This document shows positions 1 to 6,313 of a stretch of 10,782 bases of DNA, piece after piece. Location: the NCBI GenBank assembly GCA_003453555.1, contig DMLA01000001.1, positions 1 to 10,782 of the forward strand. The letters run 5' to 3'. Position numbers and translations under genes: made by a program. The stretch is from Chloroflexota bacterium. Its GTDB lineage: Bacteria > Chloroflexota > Anaerolineae > UBA7937. Under the pieces are notes generated by a model that saw only the letters and a program-made list of their open reading frames with translations, was not told where the DNA came from and made no database searches. The number at the start of each line of letters is the position of its first letter. Within the stretch, counting starts at the first letter, position 1.

Positions 1-64
1 ACAGATATTCAGAGTCACCGCTGACCAGGGGGGCAATGTATTGAAGGTGGCGATCTCTAGGTAG
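1..64 (+). CDS. C-terminal end of a small basic-family protein, paralogue of the gene after ftsZ (partial)
   Basis: Reading from base 2, an open frame gives 20 residues (QIFRVTADQGGNVLKVAISR) and stops with TAG at 62-64. The other two forward frames stop at 22-24 and 42-44. This tail matches the C-terminus of the 71-residue protein at 5952-6167: by hand alignment 12 of 20 residues are identical, including the ends R-V-x-A-D, V-L-K-V and S-R-stop. The 5' part lies outside the window. The gene ends 7 bases before the TIM-barrel gene at 72, just as its paralogue lies shortly before another barrel gene. Function is unknown. The family shows an alternating hydrophobic pattern at its end that would suit a beta strand. 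The match is short, so the assignment rests on 20 residues plus the parallel gene order. Confidence 0.6.
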   Translation, partial: QIFRVTADQGGNVLKVAISR

Positions 65-71
65 GGTAAAG

Positions 72-1292
72 ATGAGGCTAGAGGAGTATCCAAGACCGAA
101 AAACGATACCGGGATCGGCTTTCGCTATTATAAAGACACCCGTCACTATGGGGAGGATGATCTGGACTTCTGGATCCCAGAACTGAAAGCGATGGGAGTC
201 AGTTGGCTTATCTTGTTATCGGATTGTGCCCACCCTATCCCTCAGTTCTTCATCCAGGAGCTTCAACTCAACGATATCGAGCCGGTTATCGGCCTCCATC
301 CCCCCAAGGTCAAGCCCTTCAATCAGGATACGCTCAAGAGCGTTATAGAGGCCTACGCTCAAGTCGGTGTTCGCTATCTCTACGCCTACTATGAGCCCAA
401 TATGATGGACCAGTGGAGTTGGGATGATTGGAGCCAGCCGGAATTGGTCAAACGGTTCATGGAGATGCTCATCCCTTGTCTCGTACGGATGCAAGAAGCC
501 GGGCTTTGCCCCTCGCTTCCTCCCCTGCGGTCGGGAGGGAACTACCAAGAGTCGGCCTTTCTGAGAGAGATGTTGAAAGCGATCCGCTCTCAGAAAGAGT
601 TCCTCTTCGAGACCTTAGTGGTCTGCGTGCAGGCTCCTCCTTTAGGGGAAGGGTGGGGTTTCTATCCCTTTGAGCGATACGACCGGATCATCAACGGGGA
701 GGTGGGACGGTCTCTGCCCCTCCTGGTGACGGACAACGGGCCCCTGGAGCAGAATGAAGTTAATGCGGAAGGGGTCGTAGCCTCGGCTGCCAGGCTTCAA
801 GAAGGGCTTCCCAGACACCTGCTCAATATCTCCTTCGGCTTACTGGCATCGCAGGAGGGCTCTCCTGAGGCTTGGTATAAGCCTGATGGAGGTAGAACCC
901 CGGCTGTCCAGGCTCTCAAGGAGTTCTGGCAGCGGTCTTTACAAGATGAGCCCGTCCTACCTCTCCAGAAACTCTCCACCGGGGAGAGAAAGGGTATATA
1001 TCACTATCTTCTCTTCCCTCGTTGGGAACGAGGGGTCTCGGAGCGGTATTGGCAGGCGGCTTTCAACTACGTGAAGCGGTTTCTGCCCACTTGCGGCTTT
1101 GAGCCTCAAGAGGCGGCCTCCGCTCACTATGTGACCATCATCGGCAACTCCCAGGGCGTCGATGAGGCTGTGGAGGCTGATCTCCGAGCCAGCGGTTGCC
1201 GGGTGGAGCGGATCTCGGGCCTGGATGGGGAGGAGATCAAGCGGATCTTGGACGGGTTAGCCCGCGTGGGCAGACGGTTCCGGAACCTTTGA
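72..1292 (+). CDS. PRP-headed TIM-barrel protein (glycosidase-like, probably non-catalytic), copy 1
   Basis: A 406-residue protein with no signal peptide or membrane segment. It starts MRLEEYPRP and continues D-T-G-I-G-F, a header shared with the start of the gene at 8236 and, more loosely, with residues 534 onward of that protein. Residues about 1-300 resemble a clan GH-A type (beta/alpha)8 barrel. The acid/base motif appears as Y107-E108-P109-N110, so the usual Asn before Glu is Tyr. Where the nucleophile Glu is expected, after G-R-S-L-P-L, the sequence is T220-D221-N222-G223. The last ~50 residues (V-T-I-I-G-N, then R-V-E-R-I-S-G) loosely recall a single CWB2-type wall-binding repeat. ATG at 72 is the only start in this frame after a stop at 42-44, and it matches the paralogue's start. 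The upstream ribosome site is weak. The next gene follows within 11 bases. Likely a sugar- or glycan-binding barrel; enzymatic activity looks doubtful. Confidence 0.6.
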   Translation: MRLEEYPRPKNDTGIGFRYYKDTRHYGEDDLDFWIPELKAMGVSWLILLSDCAHPIPQFFIQELQLNDIEPVIGLHPPKVKPFNQDTLKSVIEAYAQVGVRYLYAYYEPNMMDQWSWDDWSQPELVKRFMEMLIPCLVRMQEAGLCPSLPPLRSGGNYQESAFLREMLKAIRSQKEFLFETLVVCVQAPPLGEGWGFYPFERYDRIINGEVGRSLPLLVTDNGPLEQNEVNAEGVVASAARLQEGLPRHLLNISFGLLASQEGSPEAWYKPDGGRTPAVQALKEFWQRSLQDEPVLPLQKLSTGERKGIYHYLLFPRWERGVSERYWQAAFNYVKRFLPTCGFEPQEAASAHYVTIIGNSQGVDEAVEADLRASGCRVERISGLDGEEIKRILDGLARVGRRFRNL

Positions 1293-1302
1293 GGGGGTGG
1301 AG

Positions 1303-1821
1303 ATGGAAAGAGTGGCCAAAAGTGTGCCTCTGGGAAAGAGAGCGGCGAGGGTCGAGGGACGACAGGTGGTCTTAGGGGAACTGATAGACGAACTGGAAGG
1401 GGTGATCGCCGCGGGATTCGGCATCCCCATGACCTCCCAAGGCTTGATAGATAGGGAGAGGTGTTTGGAGTTGATCGATCTCTTACGCACTTCGTTGCCG
1501 AGAGAGGTGGTGGCCGCTCGACGGATCATCGAATCAGAAGATAAGGTCCTCGCCCATGCTCGGGCGGAGGCTGAGAGGATCCGCCAGCGGGCCGAGAAGG
1601 AGGCGGCTCTGATCCTGGAAGAGAACCAACTGATGCGCCTGGCAGAGATCCGCTCTCAGAGCATCATCCAAGAGGGGGAGAGGGAGGCCGAACGGATCGT
1701 CCGGGAGGCGGAGAACCGCGCCTATCAGATCTATTTGCGTCTGGAGCACGCCCTCGATCTCCTCAAGGCGGAGTTGAAAGAGACGCTGGCCTCGGGGCCA
1801 ACTAGTGAACTCTTGGAGTAG
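1303..1821 (+). CDS. SepIVA/DivIVA-like coiled-coil division protein
   Basis: A 172-residue soluble protein. Residues about 24-66 (L-I-D-E-L-E, then G-I-P-M-T-S, then L-E-L-I-D-L-L-R-T-S-L-P) match, from memory, the N-terminus of actinobacterial SepIVA, which has G-V-P-M-T and L-E-L-I-D-D-I in the same order. Residues about 70-165 are Ala/Glu/Arg-rich heptads, a long coiled coil of the kind often labelled DivIVA or V-type ATPase subunit. In mycobacteria SepIVA is a cytoplasmic septum and pole factor in cell-wall synthesis. Its place just before mraZ and upstream of ftsZ supports a division role here. ATG at 1303 is preferred, with AGGGGG at 1292-1297 spaced 5 bases. GTG at 1297 would add two residues but overlaps that site. 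The terminal codons TTG-GAG-TAG supply the ribosome site of the next gene. SepIVA identity is an inference; a generic coiled-coil protein is the alternative. Confidence 0.55.
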   Translation: MERVAKSVPLGKRAARVEGRQVVLGELIDELEGVIAAGFGIPMTSQGLIDRERCLELIDLLRTSLPREVVAARRIIESEDKVLAHARAEAERIRQRAEKEAALILEENQLMRLAEIRSQSIIQEGEREAERIVREAENRAYQIYLRLEHALDLLKAELKETLASGPTSELLE

Positions 1822-1827
1822 GCTGCG

Positions 1828-2286
1828 ATGTTTCTGGGTACGTATGAAAGCCAGTGGGATGGCGAGCATCTGAAGGTGCCCCAGGAACTCCGCTCTCAGT
1901 TGGGGCTAGGGTTTGTGCTCACCCGAGGGTTGGGAGGGTGTCTCTGGATCTACCCCCTCCCTCAGTGGCGAAGTTTGGTGGAAGAACTCCATCGACTCCC
2001 CTTCAGTCGGGCTGACGCCCGGGCTCTAGGCCGCTTTCTCTTCGCCGAGGCCCAAGGGTGTCAACTGAGCGAGAAGGGTTATCTCTTCATTCCAGAAAGC
2101 CTAAGGAGGTACGCCCGACTGGAGGGGGAAACGCTGATTGTGGGTCTCGATTCCCATCTAGAGATATGGAATACCTCTCTGTGGCGGGATTTGATGCTGG
2201 AGATCGAAGAAGAAGCGATCTCTATCGGAGAGAGGGTAAGCGAGCAGTTGCTCCTTTCACAGCCTGATGGGGGGAGAAAGCGATGA
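1828..2286 (+). CDS. mraZ: Divergent MraZ-family protein (division/cell-wall cluster regulator)
   Basis: A 152-residue protein, near the usual ~145 of MraZ. It has the typical start M-F-L-G, then L-T-R-G-L-G-G-C-L-W-I-Y-P and P-Q-W around residues 31-50, D-A-R-A-L-G-R-F-L-F around 63-73, and V-G-L-D-S-H-L-E-I-W around 106-115. These belong to the two SpoVT/AbrB-like halves. In E. coli MraZ binds DNA upstream of the dcw operon and represses it, using a conserved D-x-x-G-R motif in each half. Here the first is D11-G-E-H-L15 and the second S-E-K-G-Y, so both arginines are gone. DNA binding may therefore be altered or lost. It is followed by an amidase gene rather than rsmH, which is unusual. The ribosome site is GGAG at 1815-1818, inside the previous gene. 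The stop overlaps the amidase start (ATGA). No TGGG-repeat operator was found just upstream. Confidence 0.8.
   Translation: MFLGTYESQWDGEHLKVPQELRSQLGLGFVLTRGLGGCLWIYPLPQWRSLVEELHRLPFSRADARALGRFLFAEAQGCQLSEKGYLFIPESLRRYARLEGETLIVGLDSHLEIWNTSLWRDLMLEIEEEAISIGERVSEQLLLSQPDGGRKR
2283..2286 (+). promoter_or_regulatory. ATGA start/stop overlap coupling mraZ to the amidase gene
   Basis: The amidase ATG (2283-2285) overlaps the mraZ TGA (2284-2286). With GGAG at 2273-2276 inside mraZ, ribosomes ending mraZ could restart on the amidase frame. This ties expression of a secreted wall hydrolase to the MraZ-family protein. Confidence 0.7.
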
Positions 2287-4829
2287 GAAGGATACTTCTA
2301 GCCCTAATTTCTCTCTTTCTGATCCTTTTAGGGTTATACGCCCTTCCAAGGCCAGAAGCGGTGTTGCGCCCCCAATCCCAGGGACCACCCGTCGGAGAAT
2401 GGGTCCAGACCTCGGCTTCCGATTTCCGGGAGGGAGAGGGCCTGGGAACAGAGATAACCGAGGTCGATGGCGGGGAGGTTCGCCTGGCGTCGGGCGAGCG
2501 CCAAGGGAGTTTCATCTCCGTAGTGAAGGAGACGCCTTTTCCTTTCAACGCCATCGGTTCCCGTTGGGTGGCCCGCTTTCACTCAGCGACCGATCTCCAA
2601 CTTGAGGTTAGAAGCAGCGAGGACGGGGTCTCTTGGAGCGACTGGTGGGAATTGGAGTTGGATGAAGACCTCTCTGGCGAGTCGGGGGAGAATTGGGGAC
2701 AGCTACTCATCGTCCCCCCCTCAAAGTTCCTGCAGTATCGACTCTCCTTATCGACCGACGATGCCTCGGTCTCTCCCGCTTTGGAGGAGATAACCCTTCT
2801 CTATATCAACTCTCAAGAGGGGCCCACTGTAGAAGAGGCCAAAAGTATGGTTCTCCCCCAGGAGGTGACCCCTGGAGTGCCCCAGCCACCCATCATCTCC
2901 CGGGCAGGCTGGGGGGCCAACGAATCATGGTCCAATCTAGAACCGGAGTACGAGAACCCTCAGAAGTTCGTCATTCACCATACCGCTACCAACAACTCCA
3001 CTGTCGACCCGGCGGCTACGGTGCGAGCGGTCTACTACTACCACGCTGTCACTCTGGGTTGGGGAGATATAGGCTACAACTTTTTGATAGATTGGCAAGG
3101 GAACATATACGAGGGGCGAAAGGGTGGTGATGGCGTGGTGGGAGGCCACGCCCGCCGGTACAACTATGGCAGCATAGGTATAGCCTGCATTGGTGATTTC
3201 AGCGTCGCCGATATAACTCCTCAGATGGAGCAGGCTCTGGTGAACCTCATTGCCTGGGAGGCGGACCGGTACGGTATCGATCCCCAAAGAGAGTCTTATT
3301 TCATCGACCGGGAGATTCCCACTATCGTGGGTCATCGGGATCTGCTTCAAACCTCCTGCCCTGGAGAGCGACTCTATCAGCAAATGCCCCGTATCCGGGA
3401 ACTCACCTGGCAGGAACTTCTAGCCCACGACCCCAGGTTGACCATAGAGACCCCCGGAGAGGGAGAGGTGGTGAGGGGCGAGGTTGCGGTACGGGTGACA
3501 AGCATCAGTCCCAGCACCATCGGGTTGGCGATACATATAGATGGAGAGATGGTGGCCGAAGGCAAGAACCCCTTGGAGTGGTCTTGGGATACAGGAGAGT
3601 ATCCTGAGGGGGAGCATCTGCTTCTGGCCCTGGCCCAGGGTGCTGGCGGGAGGAGCACGGAGGTGAGCCGCTCCTTGCAGGTGGACAACACCCCTCCCAC
3701 GGGCACGCTGACCATAGAAGAGGGGCTGGATTTCACCTCCCAGCCTACGGTGACCCTTGCCCTCATGGCCGAAGATGAGGGGAGCGGTGTGGAGGAGATG
3801 CGCTTCACTCAGGATGGAGCGGAGCGGTTCACCCCCTGGGAGGAGTTCGCTTCCCTCAAAGAGTGGCTTCTCTCTCCCGAGGAGGGGGTGAAGACGGTAG
3901 GGGTCCGGTTCCGCGATGGGGTGGGGAACCAGTCTCCCGTTTACACCGACACTATAGTTTTGGATATGACCCCTCCGGGCGGGTGGTCGGACTTTCAGGC
4001 CTGGAGCCAATCCCAGACCCTGGTTAAGGTCTCCGATGCACTTTCGGGGCTAGATAAAGAGAGCGCCGAGTACTCTCTGTCAGTAGATGGTGACAGTTGG
4101 GGGGAGTGGCAGCCTGCGTTGGCCAGCGGCGAGTTTATAACCGCCAGAGGGTCGTTCGGTCAAGGCTGGATACAGTTCCGGATCAAAGATCTAGCGGGGA
4201 ACGAAGGGGTAAGCCCAGCCTATCTTCTCTCCGAGGTGCCCCAGACGACGCCTACGCCTCCGCCTGACGCCCAGAGGCTGCCAGATTTAGTGGTAGAGGG
4301 CCTCTCTCTTCTCCCTGAGGAGCCGAGGTCCGGGGAGCCGGTCACCATCACCGTGACCATAGCCAACGTAGGCCAGGCTCCGACGAGAGGGGGGTTCTGG
4401 ACGGGGTTGTATATCGATCCGCAAGAGCCGCCTTTCGTCAACTCCGCGAGCACGGAGCTGGGGAGCGGGCTCCTCTGGTATACCCCTGGTCTGGAAGCCG
4501 GCGAGGCTATCACCCTCACCACGCAAGAGGCGGAAGAGCAGCATAGCGATTTTGGGGGCACTTTTGCGCCGGGTAGCCATGAACTCTACCTCTATGTGGA
4601 TGCTTACAACCCTGGAGTTGAGGAGGGGTTGGTGGTGGAGAGCGAGGAGGGGAACAACCTCTTAGGTCCAGTAGTGATAGAGGTGGGCGGGGAGGAAATA
4701 TCGCCCGAGGAGGAAACCCCGCCAGGGGATGCTCTCCGGGCTCTCCTCAGAGAGTTGTTGGAGATCTTGGGGCGGTGGTTCGACGCTCTTGGCGAGAGAC
4801 TGATGTTGGGGGCTAAGTCCTTGGAGTAG
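2283..4829 (+). CDS. Secreted PGRP-type N-acetylmuramoyl-L-alanine amidase with Ig-like and CARDB domains
   Basis: An 848-residue exported protein predicted to cut the bond between muramic acid and L-alanine of the peptidoglycan stem peptide. Residues 1-~22 (M-R-R-I-L-L-A-L-I-S-L-F-L) form a signal peptide or N-terminal anchor. About 40-180 looks like a beta-sandwich (S-x-D-G-V-S-W-S-D-W). About 205-370 is the amidase_2/PGRP domain: R-A-G-W-G-A, H232-H233-T, Y265 in G-Y-N-F, then G-H351-R-D and S-C359-P-G. H232, H351 and C359 are the expected zinc ligands and Y265 a catalytic residue, so it looks active. About 383-650 holds Ig-like repeats (D-N-T-P-P, G-V-G-N-Q-S). A Pro/Thr linker precedes a CARDB domain at about 660-790 (P-D-L-V-V, I-A-N-V-G-Q). 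The end is a Leu-rich amphipathic helix. The start overlaps the mraZ stop by four bases, with GGAG at 2273-2276. Placement between mraZ and ftsZ suggests septal wall splitting. Confidence 0.9.
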   Translation: MRRILLALISLFLILLGLYALPRPEAVLRPQSQGPPVGEWVQTSASDFREGEGLGTEITEVDGGEVRLASGERQGSFISVVKETPFPFNAIGSRWVARFHSATDLQLEVRSSEDGVSWSDWWELELDEDLSGESGENWGQLLIVPPSKFLQYRLSLSTDDASVSPALEEITLLYINSQEGPTVEEAKSMVLPQEVTPGVPQPPIISRAGWGANESWSNLEPEYENPQKFVIHHTATNNSTVDPAATVRAVYYYHAVTLGWGDIGYNFLIDWQGNIYEGRKGGDGVVGGHARRYNYGSIGIACIGDFSVADITPQMEQALVNLIAWEADRYGIDPQRESYFIDREIPTIVGHRDLLQTSCPGERLYQQMPRIRELTWQELLAHDPRLTIETPGEGEVVRGEVAVRVTSISPSTIGLAIHIDGEMVAEGKNPLEWSWDTGEYPEGEHLLLALAQGAGGRSTEVSRSLQVDNTPPTGTLTIEEGLDFTSQPTVTLALMAEDEGSGVEEMRFTQDGAERFTPWEEFASLKEWLLSPEEGVKTVGVRFRDGVGNQSPVYTDTIVLDMTPPGGWSDFQAWSQSQTLVKVSDALSGLDKESAEYSLSVDGDSWGEWQPALASGEFITARGSFGQGWIQFRIKDLAGNEGVSPAYLLSEVPQTTPTPPPDAQRLPDLVVEGLSLLPEEPRSGEPVTITVTIANVGQAPTRGGFWTGLYIDPQEPPFVNSASTELGSGLLWYTPGLEAGEAITLTTQEAEEQHSDFGGTFAPGSHELYLYVDAYNPGVEEGLVVESEEGNNLLGPVVIEVGGEEISPEEETPPGDALRALLRELLEILGRWFDALGERLMLGAKSLE

Positions 4830-4833
4830 CCTT

Positions 4834-5949
4834 ATGAAGAGCGGGACTCGCATCAAAGTGATAGGGATCGGCGGAGGTGGCTCGAACGCTGTGGACCGGA
4901 TGATCCAAGTGGGGATCGCTGGGGTGGAGTTCATAGCCGCCAATACCGACGCCCAGGCCCTCTACCTCTCGGAGGCGCCCTGCAAGATCCTGTTGGGCCC
5001 TGATTGTGCCCGGGGTCTAGGGACGGGCGGAGACCCGACTCTAGGAGCCCAAGCGACCGAGGAGAGCAGGGAGGACCTAGTCCAGGCGCTTCGGGGGGCG
5101 GAGATCATCTTCATCGCCGCCGGGCTGGGGGGAGGGACAGGAAGCGGCGGCGCTCCCCTGGTGGCCGAGATAGCGCGTCAAGAGGGAGCCTTATCCATCG
5201 TCGTTGTGACGAAGCCTTTCGCCTTCGAGGGGAAGTTGCGGATGGGGGTGGCCCAGGAAGCGCTGGAGACCCTGCAGGGGAGAGCTGATGCCGTGATCGC
5301 TATCCCCAACGATCGCTTGGTGGAGTTGATCGACGCCACCATATCACTGGATATCGCCTTCCGCATCGCCGATGATGTCTTAAGACAGGGGGTGCAGGGG
5401 ATCTCCGAATTGTTGACCGGCCCGGGGCTCATCAACTTGGACTTCGCCCATATCAAAAACATCCTCCACGGTGCTGGGGTGGCCCTCATGTCCATCGGCC
5501 ACGGTCAGGGAGAGGATAGAGCGGTGGCCGCGGCCGAGGCGGCGGTGGTAAGCCCACTCACCGATATCCGCTCCATCGCCGGGGCCAAGGGTCTCCTCAT
5601 CAACGTGACCGGGGGGAACGATCTCACCCTTTGGGATATCGACCAGGCTGTGGAAGCGATAGCCCAGGCGGCTCACCCCGGGGCTAACATCTTCGTAGGG
5701 GCCACGGTCGATCCTAAACTAACAGGGCGTATCCAGGTCACCCTCATCGCTGTGGGCATGGAGGGTGATGAATGGGCTTATGAGCCGCTCCAGATCCTCG
5801 TCGATAAAGAGCAGGGGTCGCCCCCATGGTTCGTGGAGACCTCGGAACTGGTGGAGCCAGCCACACACCGCCCCTTCGTGACCGAGACCGATCTGGATAT
5901 CCCAGCCTTCATCCGACGGAGGAGGGCTGGATCCTGGTTCAAGGAGTGA
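4834..5949 (+). CDS. ftsZ: Cell division protein FtsZ with altered T7 catalytic loop
   Basis: A 371-residue tubulin homologue that polymerises at midcell into the Z ring. The GTP-binding half is intact: G-I-G-G-G-G-S-N-A-V near the start, N-T-D-A-Q-A-L, and the signature G99-G-G-T-G-S-G105. N159-D160-R161 and the A-F-R-I-A-D-D helix are present. The T7 synergy loop should read N-x-D-x-x-D; here it is N201-L-D203-F-A-H206, so the Asp equivalent to E. coli D212, needed to hydrolyse GTP of the neighbouring subunit, is His. A short linker (about 310-350) leads to the conserved C-terminal peptide L-D-I-P-A-F-I-R-R-R, which binds partners such as FtsA or SepF. Start ATG follows GGAG at 4823-4826, inside the amidase's last codons; the gap is 4 bases. 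Its own final codons carry the ribosome site of the next gene. Identity is certain; GTPase competence is uncertain. Confidence 0.97.
   Translation: MKSGTRIKVIGIGGGGSNAVDRMIQVGIAGVEFIAANTDAQALYLSEAPCKILLGPDCARGLGTGGDPTLGAQATEESREDLVQALRGAEIIFIAAGLGGGTGSGGAPLVAEIARQEGALSIVVVTKPFAFEGKLRMGVAQEALETLQGRADAVIAIPNDRLVELIDATISLDIAFRIADDVLRQGVQGISELLTGPGLINLDFAHIKNILHGAGVALMSIGHGQGEDRAVAAAEAAVVSPLTDIRSIAGAKGLLINVTGGNDLTLWDIDQAVEAIAQAAHPGANIFVGATVDPKLTGRIQVTLIAVGMEGDEWAYEPLQILVDKEQGSPPWFVETSELVEPATHRPFVTETDLDIPAFIRRRRAGSWFKE
5941..5949 (+). promoter_or_regulatory. Ribosome binding site in the last codons of ftsZ
   Basis: AAGGAGTGA encodes the final Lys-Glu-stop of FtsZ and also places AAGGAG 5 bases before GTG 5952. 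It decides the start of the 71-residue gene in favour of GTG 5952 over the upstream ATG at 5826. Confidence 0.7.
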
Positions 5950-5951
5950 CG

Positions 5952-6167
5952 GTGTCTAAGCGGAGAGCGTCGAAGGTAAAAGGATATATCTACAGCCGGT
6001 TTCCGGAGATGAGGGGTGTGCAACCTAAGGTTTCCCCTTCTCAGGGGAGGTACGTTTATACTTTCAGGAAGAGGCTCCCTGTGGCTGGGGGAGGCGATCT
6101 TCTACAGGTGGTGCGGGTTGTCGCCGATAAGGACGGCGAAGTGCTGAAAGTCTCTGTTTCGAGGTGA
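5952..6167 (+). CDS. Small basic protein of unknown function, directly after ftsZ
   Basis: A 71-residue protein, rich in Lys and Arg (about 16 basic against 5 acidic residues). The N-terminus (S-K-R-R-A-S-K-V-K-G) is very basic. The rest alternates hydrophobic and polar residues (Y-V-Y-T-F-R, L-L-Q-V-V-R-V-V-A-D, E-V-L-K-V-S-V-S-R), which suggests a small beta-rich fold. No signal peptide or membrane segment. GTG at 5952 is chosen because AAGGAG at 5941-5946 sits 5 bases before it. An ATG at 5826 in the same frame would overlap 124 bases of ftsZ and has no reason to be used. The tail is paralogous to the gene fragment at 1-64. Both copies precede a TIM-barrel gene, here with a tiny membrane protein between. 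No known family was recognised. Its tight link to ftsZ makes a division or nucleic-acid role possible, but that is a guess. Confidence 0.75.
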   Translation: MSKRRASKVKGYIYSRFPEMRGVQPKVSPSQGRYVYTFRKRLPVAGGGDLLQVVRVVADKDGEVLKVSVSR

Positions 6168-6170
6168 AGG
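6161..6170 (+). promoter_or_regulatory. Ribosome binding site for the 46-aa membrane protein
   Basis: GAGGTGAAGG lies directly before ATG 6171 and overlaps the last codon and stop of the preceding gene. GAGG at 6161-6164 is spaced 6 bases from the start. It supports translation of a frame short enough to be missed by length cut-offs. Confidence 0.6.
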
Positions 6171-6311
6171 ATGGTCGCTTTACTCTTTTGGAGAGTTTTG
6201 GCCTTCGTAACCCAGAGGGTGCTGGGGATACGTCCTTTGCTCCTCTTCCTACTTTGTTCCTATCTTTTAGGGTGCCTATTGGGTTTTCTCTTCGCCGCAG
6301 GGGGAGTGTGA
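6171..6311 (+). CDS. 46-residue hydrophobic membrane protein, overlaps next gene
   Basis: An ATG at 6171 opens a 46-residue frame ending in TGA at 6309-6311. It starts 3 bases after the previous stop, with GAGG at 6161-6164 as a well-spaced ribosome site. Its stop overlaps the ATG of the LysM-glycosidase gene as TGATG, the usual mark of translational coupling. The product is strongly hydrophobic: residues 22-43 (P-L-L-L-F-L-L-C-S-Y-L-L-G and onward) make one clear transmembrane helix, and residues 2-20 with R8 and R16 make a weaker amphipathic one. L32-L-G-C35 resembles a lipobox, but cleavage would leave only 12 residues, so a lipoprotein is unlikely. It fills exactly the space that otherwise looks like a 143-base gap. 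No family recognised; possibly a membrane partner for FtsZ or the neighbouring wall enzymes. Confidence 0.65.
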   Translation: MVALLFWRVLAFVTQRVLGIRPLLLFLLCSYLLGCLLGFLFAAGGV

Positions 6312-6313
6312 TG
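6309..6313 (+). promoter_or_regulatory. TGATG overlap coupling the 46-aa gene to the LysM-glycosidase gene
   Basis: TGA at 6309-6311 ends the small membrane protein, and ATG at 6311-6313 starts the LysM-glycosidase protein. The shared base is a common coupling arrangement. It is the strongest single sign that the 46-residue frame is translated and that 6311 is the true start. Confidence 0.65.

Noticed and set aside
36..71. Promoter before the barrel gene at 72 (TTGAAG at 41-46)
   Set aside because: No acceptable -10 element is found at the proper distance, and the 7-base gap to the upstream gene suggests readthrough.
1700..1827. MraZ operator (spaced TGGG repeats) upstream of mraZ
   Set aside because: No TGGG run with regular spacing is present in this stretch, so no operator is annotated.
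2267..2605. 112-residue plus-strand frame overlapping the end of mraZ and start of the amidase
   Set aside because: The product is Arg/Gly/Pro-rich low-complexity sequence, and the amidase frame with its signal peptide explains the region.
3420..4010. 196-residue open frame on the minus strand within the amidase gene
   Set aside because: It lies wholly inside a well-supported gene and its product shows no recognisable domain. GC-rich coding DNA commonly gives such antisense frames.
5826..5951. ATG 5826 as start of the small gene after ftsZ
   Set aside because: It overlaps ftsZ by 124 bases and encodes a Pro/His-rich stretch that looks like an out-of-frame reading of ftsZ; GTG 5952 has a well-placed AAGGAG.
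6164..6310. Longer N-terminus for the LysM-glycosidase gene from GTG 6164
   Set aside because: It would place about 49 residues before a clear signal peptide, and the space is better explained by the 46-residue frame with its own ribosome site and TGATG overlap.
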